Positions 9,047 to 16,527 of a stretch of 64,000 nucleotides of DNA are shown here, in pieces. Numbering within the stretch: position 1 is the stretch's first letter; each line of letters starts with the position of its first letter. The notes under the pieces are model-generated. The model was not told where the DNA came from. It did not search any database and worked only from the letters and a program-made list of their open reading frames with translations. Source of the stretch: JBKBRC01 sp046292345. Its GTDB lineage: Bacteria; Bacteroidota; Rhodothermia; Rhodothermales; Rubricoccaceae. The stretch is from positions 1 through 64,000 of the forward strand of contig JBKBRC010000006.1 in the NCBI GenBank assembly GCA_046292345.1. The letters run 5' to 3'. Position numbers and translations under genes: made by a program.

Positions 9047-9652
9047 TCAGGCGACGCGGCGGAGGATGGACTGGAGGCGCTCGTGGTCGTCGTTGAGCAG
9101 CCGGGCGAGCGCGCGCCCGGCCTCGACGAGCACGCGCTCGCCCGCCTCGCCGCGGCCGTGCGCGCGGTAGAGGCCGCCGAGCACGGCCACGAGCAGGTCG
9201 TCAGCGGGCACGGCGGGGTCGGGGTGGCGCGCGAGCGTGCGCAGGAAGTCGTAGGGCGCGCCGAGGGACGCGACGGTCTCGGGCGCACAGGGCCGGACGC
9301 CGTCGTGGAGGTCGGCCGGGCACGGCGGGAGCGTCTGCCGGATGGCCGTGCCGTAACCGGCTGTGGGCGCGGGACGGTGCGCGAGAATCTGCGCGCGGAT
9401 CGTCGTCCGGATGAGCGCGGCCAGCTGCGGCATCTCGCGCCGGAGCGTCTCGCGGTCGTAGCCGAGCGCGACGGCCGGCCGGCCGGGCTCGACGCTGCCC
9501 GTCTCGGCATGGCTCACGAGCGCGTAGAGCACGGCCCCGTCGGCGCGCTCGACCTCCACCCACGTCCCGAAGGCGGGCGCGTCGGCGCCGGGGCGCACCT
9601 CGGCTACGAACTCGCGCGTGCTGGACTGGATGACTTCGGCGACGACGGACAC
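9047..9652 (-). CDS. HAS-barrel-like protein paired with NurA
   Basis: 201 residues. The first ~60 (MSVVAEVIQSSTREFVAEV...GTWVEVERADG...LYALVSHAETGS) look like the HAS-barrel found at the N-terminus of HerA helicases, a small beta-barrel used for docking. No P-loop or ATPase domain follows. Instead there is an alpha-helical region with a Cys-containing loop (PPCPADLHDGVRPCAP) and a C-terminal helix. The gene lies 24 bp downstream of nurA in the same direction, so it may be an adaptor for NurA or for a HerA-type ATPase encoded elsewhere. The domain call is by eye. Confidence 0.6.
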   Translation of the reverse strand: MSVVAEVIQSSTREFVAEVRPGADAPAFGTWVEVERADGAVLYALVSHAETGSVEPGRPAVALGYDRETLRREMPQLAALIRTTIRAQILAHRPAPTAGYGTAIRQTLPPCPADLHDGVRPCAPETVASLGAPYDFLRTLARHPDPAVPADDLLVAVLGGLYRAHGRGEAGERVLVEAGRALARLLNDDHERLQSILRRVA

Positions 9653-9676
9653 GGCAGGGACGGCAGGCGGGCGAAG

Positions 9677-10831
9677 TCAGACGCGCGGCGCCCGCTTGGA
9701 GGCGGCCTTACCGGAGTACGTCGGCACGGGGTGTCCGCGCTCGCGCAGGCAGCGCGCGAGCAGCCGGTAGAAGATCTCCTTCTCCTCGGCTCGCACGACG
9801 GCGCGCTGGTGCGCCTCCTGCAGGGCGATCGGGTAGCCGCCGCCCTTGCGCGCCTGGTCCAGTACGACCGCATGCACAAGCGGCACGAAGCCGGCCTCGG
9901 CGACCCAGCGGGGCACCTCCACGCGCCCGACCTCGTCGCCGGTGTGGAGGTAGAACGCGAGCACGCGGTGCGCCTCGCCGTAGTGCGCGAGCACGTGCGA
10001 GCGCGAGGCGAACAGCGCCGAGCGCTCCCCCGGCGCGAGCACGGCCTCGAAGAGGTGCCGGTCGTGGAGGCCGCGCAGCGTGTCGGGCCCGGGCGCCTCG
10101 TCGTCCTCGCCGAGAAAGAGCCGCAGCAGCCCGACGACCTCGGCGCTGCCGGGCCGCGAGACGTACGACGCGAGCGGCAGACCGTCGGCCTGGAAGCGCG
10201 AGAGGATCTCGAGGTAGCGCGCGAGCAGGCGGTCCTCGAGGCGGCGGTTCTTCATGCCGCGGAGCATCCAGCGGATGAGCGTGCCGTCGGCGAGCGCGAC
10301 GAGGGCGCGGCCGGAGCGGCGCGCGCCGAGGGCCGTCCGGTGGAGCCAGTCGAGCTCGAGCTCGTCGCGGAGGGCCGAGACGACCTCGGCCGTGAAGTCG
10401 GCGGCCGAGGGCTCGTCGTCGGGCGCGAGGTCGGCCAGGTCGGCCTGGCGATAGCGGATGGCGGGCTCGGCGGCGATGAGGGGCGGCTCCGCCGTGCCGT
10501 AGTGCAACGCCACGCGCCCGACGTTGAGCAGGTAGCACGCCGGCTCGACGTGGCGGTCCGGGAAGATCTGGCTGCCGTCGGTGGCGACGACCGTGACCGT
10601 GGGCGGGCGGGCGGGCGCGGCCTCGGCGGCGCCGGGCGGGCCGAGCGGGATGCCGCGCAGGGGCCCGCGCGGGAGGGCCTCGGCCCGGGCGGCGAGGCCC
10701 TCCCAGTCGCGGGCGCAGGCGGTGAGCGCGGCGGTCGCGCGCGCCAGACGCGCGGCGTGCGCCTGCGCCTCGCCCTGCCGGTAGGCGGCGAAGTCGGGGA
10801 GCTGGGCCAGGAGGCGGGCGAAGTCGATCAC
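9677..10831 (-). CDS. nurA: NurA domain 5'-3' nuclease
   Basis: 384-residue NurA-family nuclease, the partner of HerA in DNA end resection. The first catalytic Asp motif is ATDGSQIFPDRH (D85) and the second is ALADGTLIRW (D182). The family-typical C-terminal block (ALQEAHQRAVVRAEEKEIFYRLL) is also present. The start is GTG at 10831, opening VIDFARLLAQL. The GTG is embedded in a 23-bp tandem array whose units each copy the first codons (GTGACCGACTCC against GTGATCGACTTC), so the upstream region holds several decoy starts in shifted frames. The HAS-barrel gene follows. No herA ATPase gene is in the window. Confidence 0.85.
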   Translation of the reverse strand: MIDFARLLAQLPDFAAYRQGEAQAHAARLARATAALTACARDWEGLAARAEALPRGPLRGIPLGPPGAAEAAPARPPTVTVVATDGSQIFPDRHVEPACYLLNVGRVALHYGTAEPPLIAAEPAIRYRQADLADLAPDDEPSAADFTAEVVSALRDELELDWLHRTALGARRSGRALVALADGTLIRWMLRGMKNRRLEDRLLARYLEILSRFQADGLPLASYVSRPGSAEVVGLLRLFLGEDDEAPGPDTLRGLHDRHLFEAVLAPGERSALFASRSHVLAHYGEAHRVLAFYLHTGDEVGRVEVPRWVAEAGFVPLVHAVVLDQARKGGGYPIALQEAHQRAVVRAEEKEIFYRLLARCLRERGHPVPTYSGKAASKRAPRV

Positions 10832-10942
10832 GCGGGGCGGGCGGAGTCGGTCACGCGGGGCGGGCGGAGTCGGTCACGCGGGGCGGGCGGAGTCGGTCAC
10901 GCGGGGCGGGCGGAGTCGGTTACGCGGGGCGGGCGCGGTCGG
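10832..10942. repeat. 23-bp tandem array copying the nurA start region
   Basis: Four full units (10832-10854, 10855-10877, 10878-10900, 10901-10923) and a degraded fifth. Read on the minus strand each unit carries GTGACCGACTCCGCCCGCC, a near copy of the nurA start. Period 23 shifts the frame at every copy. The array fills most of the divergent nurA/hemW intergenic region. Confidence 0.9.
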
Positions 10943-10979
10943 ACGTAAGCTAGCCGCGGTTTCGCGCGCCTTCCCGCCC

Positions 10980-12137
10980 TTGGCCGGCCTGTACGTCCAC
11001 GTCCCGTTCTGCACGCAACGCTGCGTCTACTGCGACTTCTACTTCGTCACGTCGGCGCGGGCGCGGCCGGCGTTCGCACCGGCGCTCGAGGGCGAGATCG
11101 CGCACTACGGGCGCGCCTACGGCGGGCGTGAGCCCATCGAGACGATCTACCTCGGCGGAGGCACGCCGAGCCTGCTGCCGCTCGGCGACGTGGCGCGCAT
11201 CCTGGAGGCGATGCACGCGCACTTCGACACGGCGGCCGTGGCCGAGGTCACGCTCGAGGCCAACCCGGAGGAGATCGCGGGCGAGGCCGGGCGGGCGTAC
11301 GCGCGCGGCCTGCGCGCGCTCGGCGTGACGCGCCTCTCGCTGGGCGTGCAGTCGTTCTTCGCCGACGACCTCCGCTTCATGCACCGCGCGCACGACGCGG
11401 CCGCGGCCGAGGACGCCGTGGCCGCGGCCGCCGAGACGTTCGAGAGCTTCTCGGTAGACCTCATCTTCGGCCTGCCCGAGCAGCCGTTCGAGTACTGGGC
11501 GGCCAACCTCGAGAAGGCGCTCCGCCTGGGCGCTCCGCACGTCTCCGCCTACAGCCTCACCGTCGAGGACGGGACCGTGCTCGCACGGCGCGTGCGCGAC
11601 GGGCTCGTCGTACCCGAGGGCGACGAGACGATGCGCGCGCGCTACCTCTTCACGGCCGAGTACCTGGCCGGGCGCGGCCTGCGCCACTACGAGGTCTCGT
11701 CGTTCGCGCGGCCCGGCCACGAGAGCCGCCACAACACGGGCTACTGGACGCATTGCAACTACCTCGGCTTCGGGCCGAGCGCGCACAGCTTCTGGCGCGA
11801 GACGCGCAGCCGCGCCTGGCGCTGGCACAACGTGGCCCACCTGGGCCGCTGGCAGGGCCTGCTCGCCGCCGGCGAGCTCCCGCTCGAGCGCCGCGAAGCG
11901 CTCGGGCCCGAGGCGCTCGCCGATGAGGCTGTCCTGCTCGGCCTGCGCCGCCTCGACGCCGGGCTGGACCTGGACATGCTCGCGCGCGACTACGGCGTGG
12001 ACCTGCTCGCCGAGCGCGCGCCCGTGCTCGCCGCGCTCGAGCGCGCCGGCCTCATTCACCCCGTGGACGGCCGCACCGTCCGCCTGACGACCGAGGGCGC
12101 GGCCGTGGCCGACGCCGTCGCGCTGCGCCTGACCTGA
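10980..12137 (+). CDS. hemW: Radical SAM heme chaperone HemW
   Basis: 385 residues. HemW is a HemN-like radical SAM protein that delivers heme, often annotated as oxygen-independent coproporphyrinogen III oxidase. The [4Fe-4S] motif CxxxCxxC sits at C11, C15 and C18 (VPFCTQRCVYCDFY). GGGTPS, the S-adenosylmethionine-binding segments, HNTGYW and a C-terminal winged-helix region (DEAVLLGLRRLDAGLDL) follow. The start is read as TTG at 10980, because no ATG or GTG is suitably placed before the conserved LYVHVPFC. Length matches HemW. It is divergent from nurA. Confidence 0.9.
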   Translation: MAGLYVHVPFCTQRCVYCDFYFVTSARARPAFAPALEGEIAHYGRAYGGREPIETIYLGGGTPSLLPLGDVARILEAMHAHFDTAAVAEVTLEANPEEIAGEAGRAYARGLRALGVTRLSLGVQSFFADDLRFMHRAHDAAAAEDAVAAAAETFESFSVDLIFGLPEQPFEYWAANLEKALRLGAPHVSAYSLTVEDGTVLARRVRDGLVVPEGDETMRARYLFTAEYLAGRGLRHYEVSSFARPGHESRHNTGYWTHCNYLGFGPSAHSFWRETRSRAWRWHNVAHLGRWQGLLAAGELPLERREALGPEALADEAVLLGLRRLDAGLDLDMLARDYGVDLLAERAPVLAALERAGLIHPVDGRTVRLTTEGAAVADAVALRLT

Positions 12138-12686
12138 GACGGGCAAGCCAGCAGCGCGCGGCGCTGCGTCGGAGGGCACTCCGTTGCACCGGGCCCGACC
12201 TGGCAACCGGCTCGCCCGCTGCCGGGCTTCGCTCGCCCGCTGCCGGGCTTCGCTCGCCCGCGCGTGTCCGGCGGTGTGTTTTGCTCGCGCTTTTCCCGTA
12301 CAGGGTGAGTCTGCGCTCTCGTCGCAGACCCGTCTCGTCGCAGACCCGTCTCGTCGCAGACCCGTCTCGTCGNNNNNNNNNNNNNNNNNNNNNNNNNNNN
12401 NNNNNNNNNNNNNNNNNNNNNNNNNNNNNNNNNNNNNNNNNNNNNNNNNNNNNNNNNNNNNNNNNNNNNNNNGTGTCCGGCGGTGTGTTTTGCTCGCGCT
12501 TTTCCCGTACAGGGTGAGTCTGCGCTCTCGTCGCAGACCCGTCTCGTCGCAGACCCGTCTCGTCGCAGACCCGTCTCGTCGCAGACCCGTCTCAGCACAG
12601 AGGGGGGATTGAAACCCGGCGAAGACCTCGCGGACGCACGGCGCCGAGAGGACGGTTAGCTTTTGACGTCCCCCTCCCACCAGGTC
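12138..12686. other. Intergenic region with repeats and assembly gap, no gene seen
   Basis: Holds a 21-bp repeat (12210-12230 and 12231-12251, plus a partial copy to 12261), a 16-bp array on each side of the N run, and 100 N. No open frame resembles a protein. Sequence from 12264 to 12372 reappears exactly from 12473, which looks like the two contig ends repeating the same DNA. Confidence 0.8.
12373..12472. other. Assembly gap (100 N) with identical 109-bp flanks
   Basis: The 109 bases before the gap (12264-12372) are identical to those after it (12473-12581). Both contain the 16-bp unit cgtcgcagacccgtct in tandem. Most simply, an assembler failed to join overlapping contig ends in a tandem repeat; a real larger duplication is the alternative. 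Confidence 0.9.
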
Positions 12687-13181
12687 ATGCGCTTCGTCGC
12701 CCTCGCGCTGCTGCTCGCCGCCCCCGGTCTCGCCGCCTGCGAGCGCGAGCCCCCACCGCCCGAGCCGCCCGTCTCGATCCCGTTCGAGATTCACGGCGAG
12801 CTGGACGTGCTCCGCGGCGACAGCGTCCTCACGACCGTTGCCATCGAGATTGCCGACACGGACTCGACGCGCCAGCGCGGCCTCATGCAGCGCTACGAGA
12901 TCCCCGAGCGCACGGGCATGCTGTTCATCTTTCCGTACGCGCAGCAGCAGGCCTTCTACATGGCCAACACGCCCCGCTCGCTCGACATCATGTACTTCGG
13001 GCCGGACTCGGCGCTCGTCAACGTGGCCGCCAACACGCGCCCGTTCGACGTGAGCACGGTCGTCTCCGAGGGCCCGGCGCAGTTCGTGCTCGAGATGCCG
13101 GCCGGGTTCGCACGGCGACACGGCCTCGTGCCCGGCGACCGCATCCGCTGGACCGACCGCCGCTTCGCGGGCGGACCGTGA
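12687..13181 (+). CDS. DUF192 lipoprotein
   Basis: 164 residues from the ATG at 12687; a TTG eight codons upstream is possible but less likely. The signal peptide MRFVALALLLAAPGLAAC ends in a lipobox Cys, so an exported lipoprotein is predicted. The mature part is a DUF192 domain, recognised by the family blocks TDSTRQRGLMQRYEIPERTG, MLFIFPY, FYMANTPRSLDIMYF and VLEMPAGFARRHGL. DUF192 is a small beta fold with no established activity. A strong rho-independent terminator follows at 13326-13357. It sits between the gap region and the convergent ABC ATPase gene. Confidence 0.88.
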   Translation: MRFVALALLLAAPGLAACEREPPPPEPPVSIPFEIHGELDVLRGDSVLTTVAIEIADTDSTRQRGLMQRYEIPERTGMLFIFPYAQQQAFYMANTPRSLDIMYFGPDSALVNVAANTRPFDVSTVVSEGPAQFVLEMPAGFARRHGLVPGDRIRWTDRRFAGGP

Positions 13182-13325
13182 CGGGCGCCCCGCCCCGGCT
13201 GCGCCGCATGAAGAAAGAGCGGACGCGCCCGCGCGACGCAACAGACCGTATCACGAGACGTTCTGGCGCCATCGATGCGTCCCGTCGGCCCCCCCGCCCC
13301 CCTCGGTGGCCGACCGACCACGATC

Positions 13326-13357
13326 CCGCCGGCCCCGTAAGGCCGGCGGTTTTTTTT
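13326..13357 (+). terminator. Rho-independent terminator of the DUF192 gene
   Basis: Perfect 9-bp stem (ccgccggcc at 13326-13334, ggccggcgg at 13341-13349), a 6-nt loop and eight consecutive T. The T run overlaps the stop codon of the convergent ABC ATPase gene (13356-13358). Confidence 0.93.
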
Positions 13358-14018
13358 ATGCTCCCGTGGTGCGGTCGCCCGCTGCCGTGCCGGCCTCCAC
13401 ACCTCCGCCGAGCAGGACCCGCCGCGTGCACAGGGCGGCCTCGTCAGGCTCGTTGGTGGCCACGACGACCACGCGCCGGTCATCGGCCACCAGCGCGGCC
13501 ACGAGCGCGCGGCCGGCCGCGTCGAGCGTGGCCGACGGCTCGTCGAGCAGGAGCACGGGCGGGTCGTGGAGCAGAGCCGCCGCGAGGCGGAGCCGCTGCC
13601 GCATCCCCGTCGAGTAGGTCCGGAGCAGGTCGTCGCCGCGCCCGGCCAGGCCCACGCGCTCGAGCAGTGCCGCGGTGCGCGCCCGGGCCGCGCGCGCGCC
13701 GAGGCCATAGCTCTGGGCCAGGAAGTGCAGGTTCTCGGCGCCCGAGAGCGCGTCGTAGTGCTGGAGGTACGGCGCCACGAAGCCGACCTGCCGCGGAAGG
13801 CGGTGCGGCGGCTCGGCACGCCCGCCGCGCTCGAGGAAGACGCGCCCGGTGTCGGGGCCGCGCACGCCCGCAAGCACGCGCAGCAGGCTGGACTTGCCGC
13901 TGCCGTTGGCTCCCGTGATCGCCAGCGGCTCTCCCGCCTCGGCCGCGAACGAGAGGTCGCGCACCAGCGCCCGCGTGCCGTAGCGGAGGGCGACGTTTTC
14001 GGCGACGAGGCGTAGCAT
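13356..14018 (-). CDS. ABC transporter ATP-binding protein, CcmA-like
   Basis: 220-residue ABC ATPase. Walker A is GANGSGKS (residues 36-43). The signature region reads YSTGMRQRLRLAAALL, Walker B is VLLLDEPSATLD, and a switch-type residue follows in VVVATNEPDEA. Short length, the MRQRLRLAAALLHDPPVLLLDEP wording and the high-Ala helical domain fit CcmA, the heme-exporter ATPase of cytochrome c maturation. No ccmB or ccmC is adjacent, so the substrate is unproven. The ATG at 14018 is preferred over an upstream in-frame ATG because the ABC fold begins there. It is divergent from the SodC-like gene. Confidence 0.8.
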   Translation of the reverse strand: MLRLVAENVALRYGTRALVRDLSFAAEAGEPLAITGANGSGKSSLLRVLAGVRGPDTGRVFLERGGRAEPPHRLPRQVGFVAPYLQHYDALSGAENLHFLAQSYGLGARAARARTAALLERVGLAGRGDDLLRTYSTGMRQRLRLAAALLHDPPVLLLDEPSATLDAAGRALVAALVADDRRVVVVATNEPDEAALCTRRVLLGGGVEAGTAAGDRTTGA

Positions 14019-14073
14019 AAGGGCAAGGCGGGAGGCGCGGCGGCATGATACCGCCCCGTTCGCCGGACCGCCC

Positions 14074-14109
14074 CAGCCCGGCACCCCTGCCCAGCCCGGC
14101 ACCCCTGCG
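14074..14109. repeat. 18-bp tandem duplication before the SodC-like gene
   Basis: Two copies of cagcccggcacccctgcc (14074-14091 and 14092-14109, last base differs) directly upstream of the ATG at 14120. Confidence 0.85.
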
Positions 14110-14119
14110 CTCCGTCTCC

Positions 14120-14635
14120 ATGTACCCGGTCGCTCTCAGTCTCCTGCTCCTCGCCGAAGCGCTCGCAGGCGCGCAGGCCGTCCCTCGCGGGGCGCCCGCG
14201 CCGCGCGCCGCGGCGGTGCTCGAGCCCACCGGCCGCAGCGACGGCATCCGCGGGACCGTCTACGCGACGCGCTATGCTGAGGGCACCCGCGTGCGCGCCG
14301 TGCTGCGCGGCTTCGGCCGCGACGGCCTCTTCGGCTTCCAGGTGCTCGACGCGGCCAGCTGCGCCGACGCCCCGCGCGCGCCCGTGCTCGGCGACGCCGC
14401 GCACCCGCACGGCAGCCCCTACGACCCGCCCGCCCTCCGCCGTGCCGGCAGCCTCGGCAACGTGCACGCTCGCCGGGGCGTGGCCCGCTACGACCGCCTG
14501 GATCCGCTGCTCGACCTCGGAGACGCCCTCGGGCGAATCGTCGTCGTGCGCGCGCGGCAGGACGACGGCATCACGCCCCCCGACGGCGCCGCCGGCCCTG
14601 TCGTTGCGTGCGGCGTGCTGCGTCCGGCCCCCTAG
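14120..14635 (+). CDS. SodC-like (Cu/Zn superoxide dismutase fold) protein lacking copper ligands
   Basis: 171 residues: signal peptide (MYPVALSLLLLAEALAGAQA), then a Cu/Zn-SOD-like domain. Family landmarks are clear: RGTVYATRYAEGTRVRAVLRG, GLFGFQVLDAASC, AHPHGSPYDPPALRRAGSLGN, LGRIVVVRARQDDG and AGPVVACGVL. The two Cys of the conserved disulfide remain. The metal ligands do not: the HxH of GFHIHE is QVL, the RHAGDLGN His and Asp are Arg and Ser, and the C-terminal HA of VVVHA is Arg. An active dismutase is therefore unlikely; a structural or binding role is inferred. An in-frame ATG at 14045 would place the signal sequence internally, so I start at 14120. Confidence 0.78.
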   Translation: MYPVALSLLLLAEALAGAQAVPRGAPAPRAAAVLEPTGRSDGIRGTVYATRYAEGTRVRAVLRGFGRDGLFGFQVLDAASCADAPRAPVLGDAAHPHGSPYDPPALRRAGSLGNVHARRGVARYDRLDPLLDLGDALGRIVVVRARQDDGITPPDGAAGPVVACGVLRPAP

Positions 14636-14646
14636 CCCCCTCGCCC

Positions 14647-15486
14647 ATGTCGCGCTCGCCGGCCCTCCTGCTCGCCCTGCTCGCCACCGCTGCGCTGGCA
14701 GCGGCACTCGGGTGGGTGGCGCGGGGCGCCCTCCCGTCCGCCCCGCCCGGGCCAGACCCGCCGGCGCACGCCCCCGACGTCTCCGCGAGCGCGCTCGACT
14801 CGCTCGAGGCCCGCCTGGACCGCCTCCGCGGCCGCCTCGTGCGCGTCGAGCCGCCGGCCCCGGAGGATGAGGCCGCCCTCCGCCGGCCGCGCACGCCCCC
14901 GTACACGCTCCACCTCGCCCGCGCCGACTCGCTCGGCGTGCCGCCCGTCCGCGACGAAGCCGACGTCGAGGCGCACGTGCAGGCCGGGCGCCTGGTGCCC
15001 CTCGGCGACACCGAGCGCTACGTCGTGCGCGTGCTCGAGCACTCGAAGCCGTTCGCCACGCCCCGCACACGCGCCATGCTCGACGAGATCGGCCGGCGCT
15101 TCCGCGACTCGCTCGCCGCACGCGGCCTGCCGCCCTACCGGCTCGTCGTCACGTCCGGCCTGCGCACGGCCGACCTGCAGGCCGACCTGACGCGCACCAA
15201 CCGCAACGCCATTGCGGGCACGTCCTCGCACGAGTACGGCACGAGCATCGACCTGGTCTACACCCGCTACGCGTTCCTTCACGACCCGGCCGACGTGCCC
15301 CCGGGCGGCGACGCCGTGCAGCGGCTCTACCTCCGCAGCGTCGCCGACATGGGCGCGGCGCACTGGCAGCACCTGTACGGCGTCCTCGCGCGCGTGCTCC
15401 GGCAGATGCAGCGCGAGGGGCGCGTGCTCGTGCTGCTCGAGGCCGAGCAGCCCGTCTTCCACCTCACGCTCGACTACGGCTCGTGA
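14647..15486 (+). CDS. DUF5715 family protein (M15-like peptidase fold)
   Basis: 279 residues with an N-terminal hydrophobic anchor (about residues 5-24), a short coiled segment with SLEARLDRLRGRL, then the DUF5715 domain. TSGLRT, SSHEYGTSIDLVYTRY and a late PVFHLTLDYGS are recognisable. This arrangement of His, Asp and a late His resembles the zinc site of M15 D,D-carboxypeptidases, so a periplasmic cell-wall function is inferred. It begins 12 bp after the SodC-like gene and probably shares its transcript. The ATG at 14647 is chosen because the anchor starts there. A 13-bp tandem repeat follows the stop. Confidence 0.78.
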   Translation: MSRSPALLLALLATAALAAALGWVARGALPSAPPGPDPPAHAPDVSASALDSLEARLDRLRGRLVRVEPPAPEDEAALRRPRTPPYTLHLARADSLGVPPVRDEADVEAHVQAGRLVPLGDTERYVVRVLEHSKPFATPRTRAMLDEIGRRFRDSLAARGLPPYRLVVTSGLRTADLQADLTRTNRNAIAGTSSHEYGTSIDLVYTRYAFLHDPADVPPGGDAVQRLYLRSVADMGAAHWQHLYGVLARVLRQMQREGRVLVLLEAEQPVFHLTLDYGS

Positions 15487-15525
15487 CGCCGGCCCACGGC
15501 GCCGGCCCATGGCGCCGGCCCATGG
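15487..15525. repeat. 13-bp tandem array immediately after a stop codon
   Basis: Three copies of cgccggcccatgg (the first has c for t) begin at the base after the TGA of the DUF5715 gene (15484-15486). Confidence 0.9.
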
Positions 15526-15624
15526 CGTCCGTGTGGGCGCCGGCGGGCGCTGCAGCGCCCACACGGGGCGTGACACGCTCTGGGCACCCTGCTGGCCTAA
15601 CTTTCGTCCTCTTCCCCCTGGTCC

Positions 15625-16527
15625 ATGAAGCGCTCCCGCCTCCTTCTGTTCTTCTTCCTGCTCGCGCTCCTGCTGCCGGCCGTCGTGTGCGCGCAGCCGG
15701 TGGCGAGCGCACCCGCGACCGAGCGCCCCGACGAGGCCCTCGTCGAGGCCGTGCTCGACGCGCTCGAGGCCGACGTGCTGCGCGTCTTCCTCGTCCGCTC
15801 CTCGCTCAAGGACCGCTCCCTCTGGGCCGTCGAGCAGACCGTCTGGCCGGACACGCTCTCGGCCGCCGCGGCGGGTGCGCTCCGCCTCGAGGGCGAGGCG
15901 GCGCTGCTCGCCGAGGCCGTGCGCACGCTCGACCGCGGGCGCTACCGCCGCTTCCTGGCGCGCGACGTGGCCGTGTTCGGGCTCGAGAACCTGGACGAGG
16001 CCTTCGAGCGCTACCTCGCCGCCCCGCTGCCGCCCGACGACGCGCTGCGCCTCGAGCTAGCCCGGCGCTACATCGAGGCGAGCGGCCGGTTGGACTTCAT
16101 GGCGGCCGTCGCGCGGCCCGGCGTGGCCGGCGTGGCCTCCACGCCCGACGCGCAGTTCGCCATCGCGATGCAGGGCCTTTCGGATGAGCAGGCCGTCGAG
16201 TACGCCATGGAGGCCGTCCGCCTCCAGATGGCCGAGGTGCTGCCCGTGCTCTACGCGCACCTGCACCGCGACGAGCCCGTCGGGGAGATCGAGGCCATGG
16301 TAGCGTGGTACGAGTCGGCCGCGGGTGCGCACGCGGCGGCGCTCGTCACAGGCGCCTTTGCGGCGGCCGTGCTCGCCGAGGCCGGCACGCTGCTGCGGCA
16401 GGTCGGCGTCGAGTCCGTGACCGGCCCGCCCTACACGACGCCGCCGCAGCCGGGCGGGCTCCTCTCCGAAGACCGCTGGCTCGAGCCGACGCTCCCGCCG
16501 GGCGGGCTGGCCGCCCCCGCGCCATGA
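15625..16527 (+). CDS. Secreted helical protein, DUF2059-like
   Basis: 300 residues with a clear signal peptide (MKRSRLLLFFFLLALLLPAVVCAQ). The mature part is mostly alpha-helical and acidic. One segment near residue 220 (EIEAMVAWYESAAGAHAAAL) resembles the DUF2059 core, in which secreted helical proteins carry a 'FY.s..G' motif. The C-terminus is Pro/Gly-rich and disordered. A TAACTT -10-like element lies at 15598-15603. Its TGA overlaps the ATG of the polymerase gene (ATGA), an unexpected partner. Function unknown. Confidence 0.65.
   Translation: MKRSRLLLFFFLLALLLPAVVCAQPVASAPATERPDEALVEAVLDALEADVLRVFLVRSSLKDRSLWAVEQTVWPDTLSAAAAGALRLEGEAALLAEAVRTLDRGRYRRFLARDVAVFGLENLDEAFERYLAAPLPPDDALRLELARRYIEASGRLDFMAAVARPGVAGVASTPDAQFAIAMQGLSDEQAVEYAMEAVRLQMAEVLPVLYAHLHRDEPVGEIEAMVAWYESAAGAHAAALVTGAFAAAVLAEAGTLLRQVGVESVTGPPYTTPPQPGGLLSEDRWLEPTLPPGGLAAPAP

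Noticed and set aside
8932..9510. Long N-terminal extension of the protease/barrel gene
   Set aside because: It crosses the HAS-barrel gene in another frame, and a signal peptide and promoter support the start at 8931.
12310..12594. CRISPR array
   Set aside because: Units are 16 bp and contiguous without spacers, and no cas genes are nearby. The same holds for the 22-bp array at 57765 and the 21-bp array at 51860.
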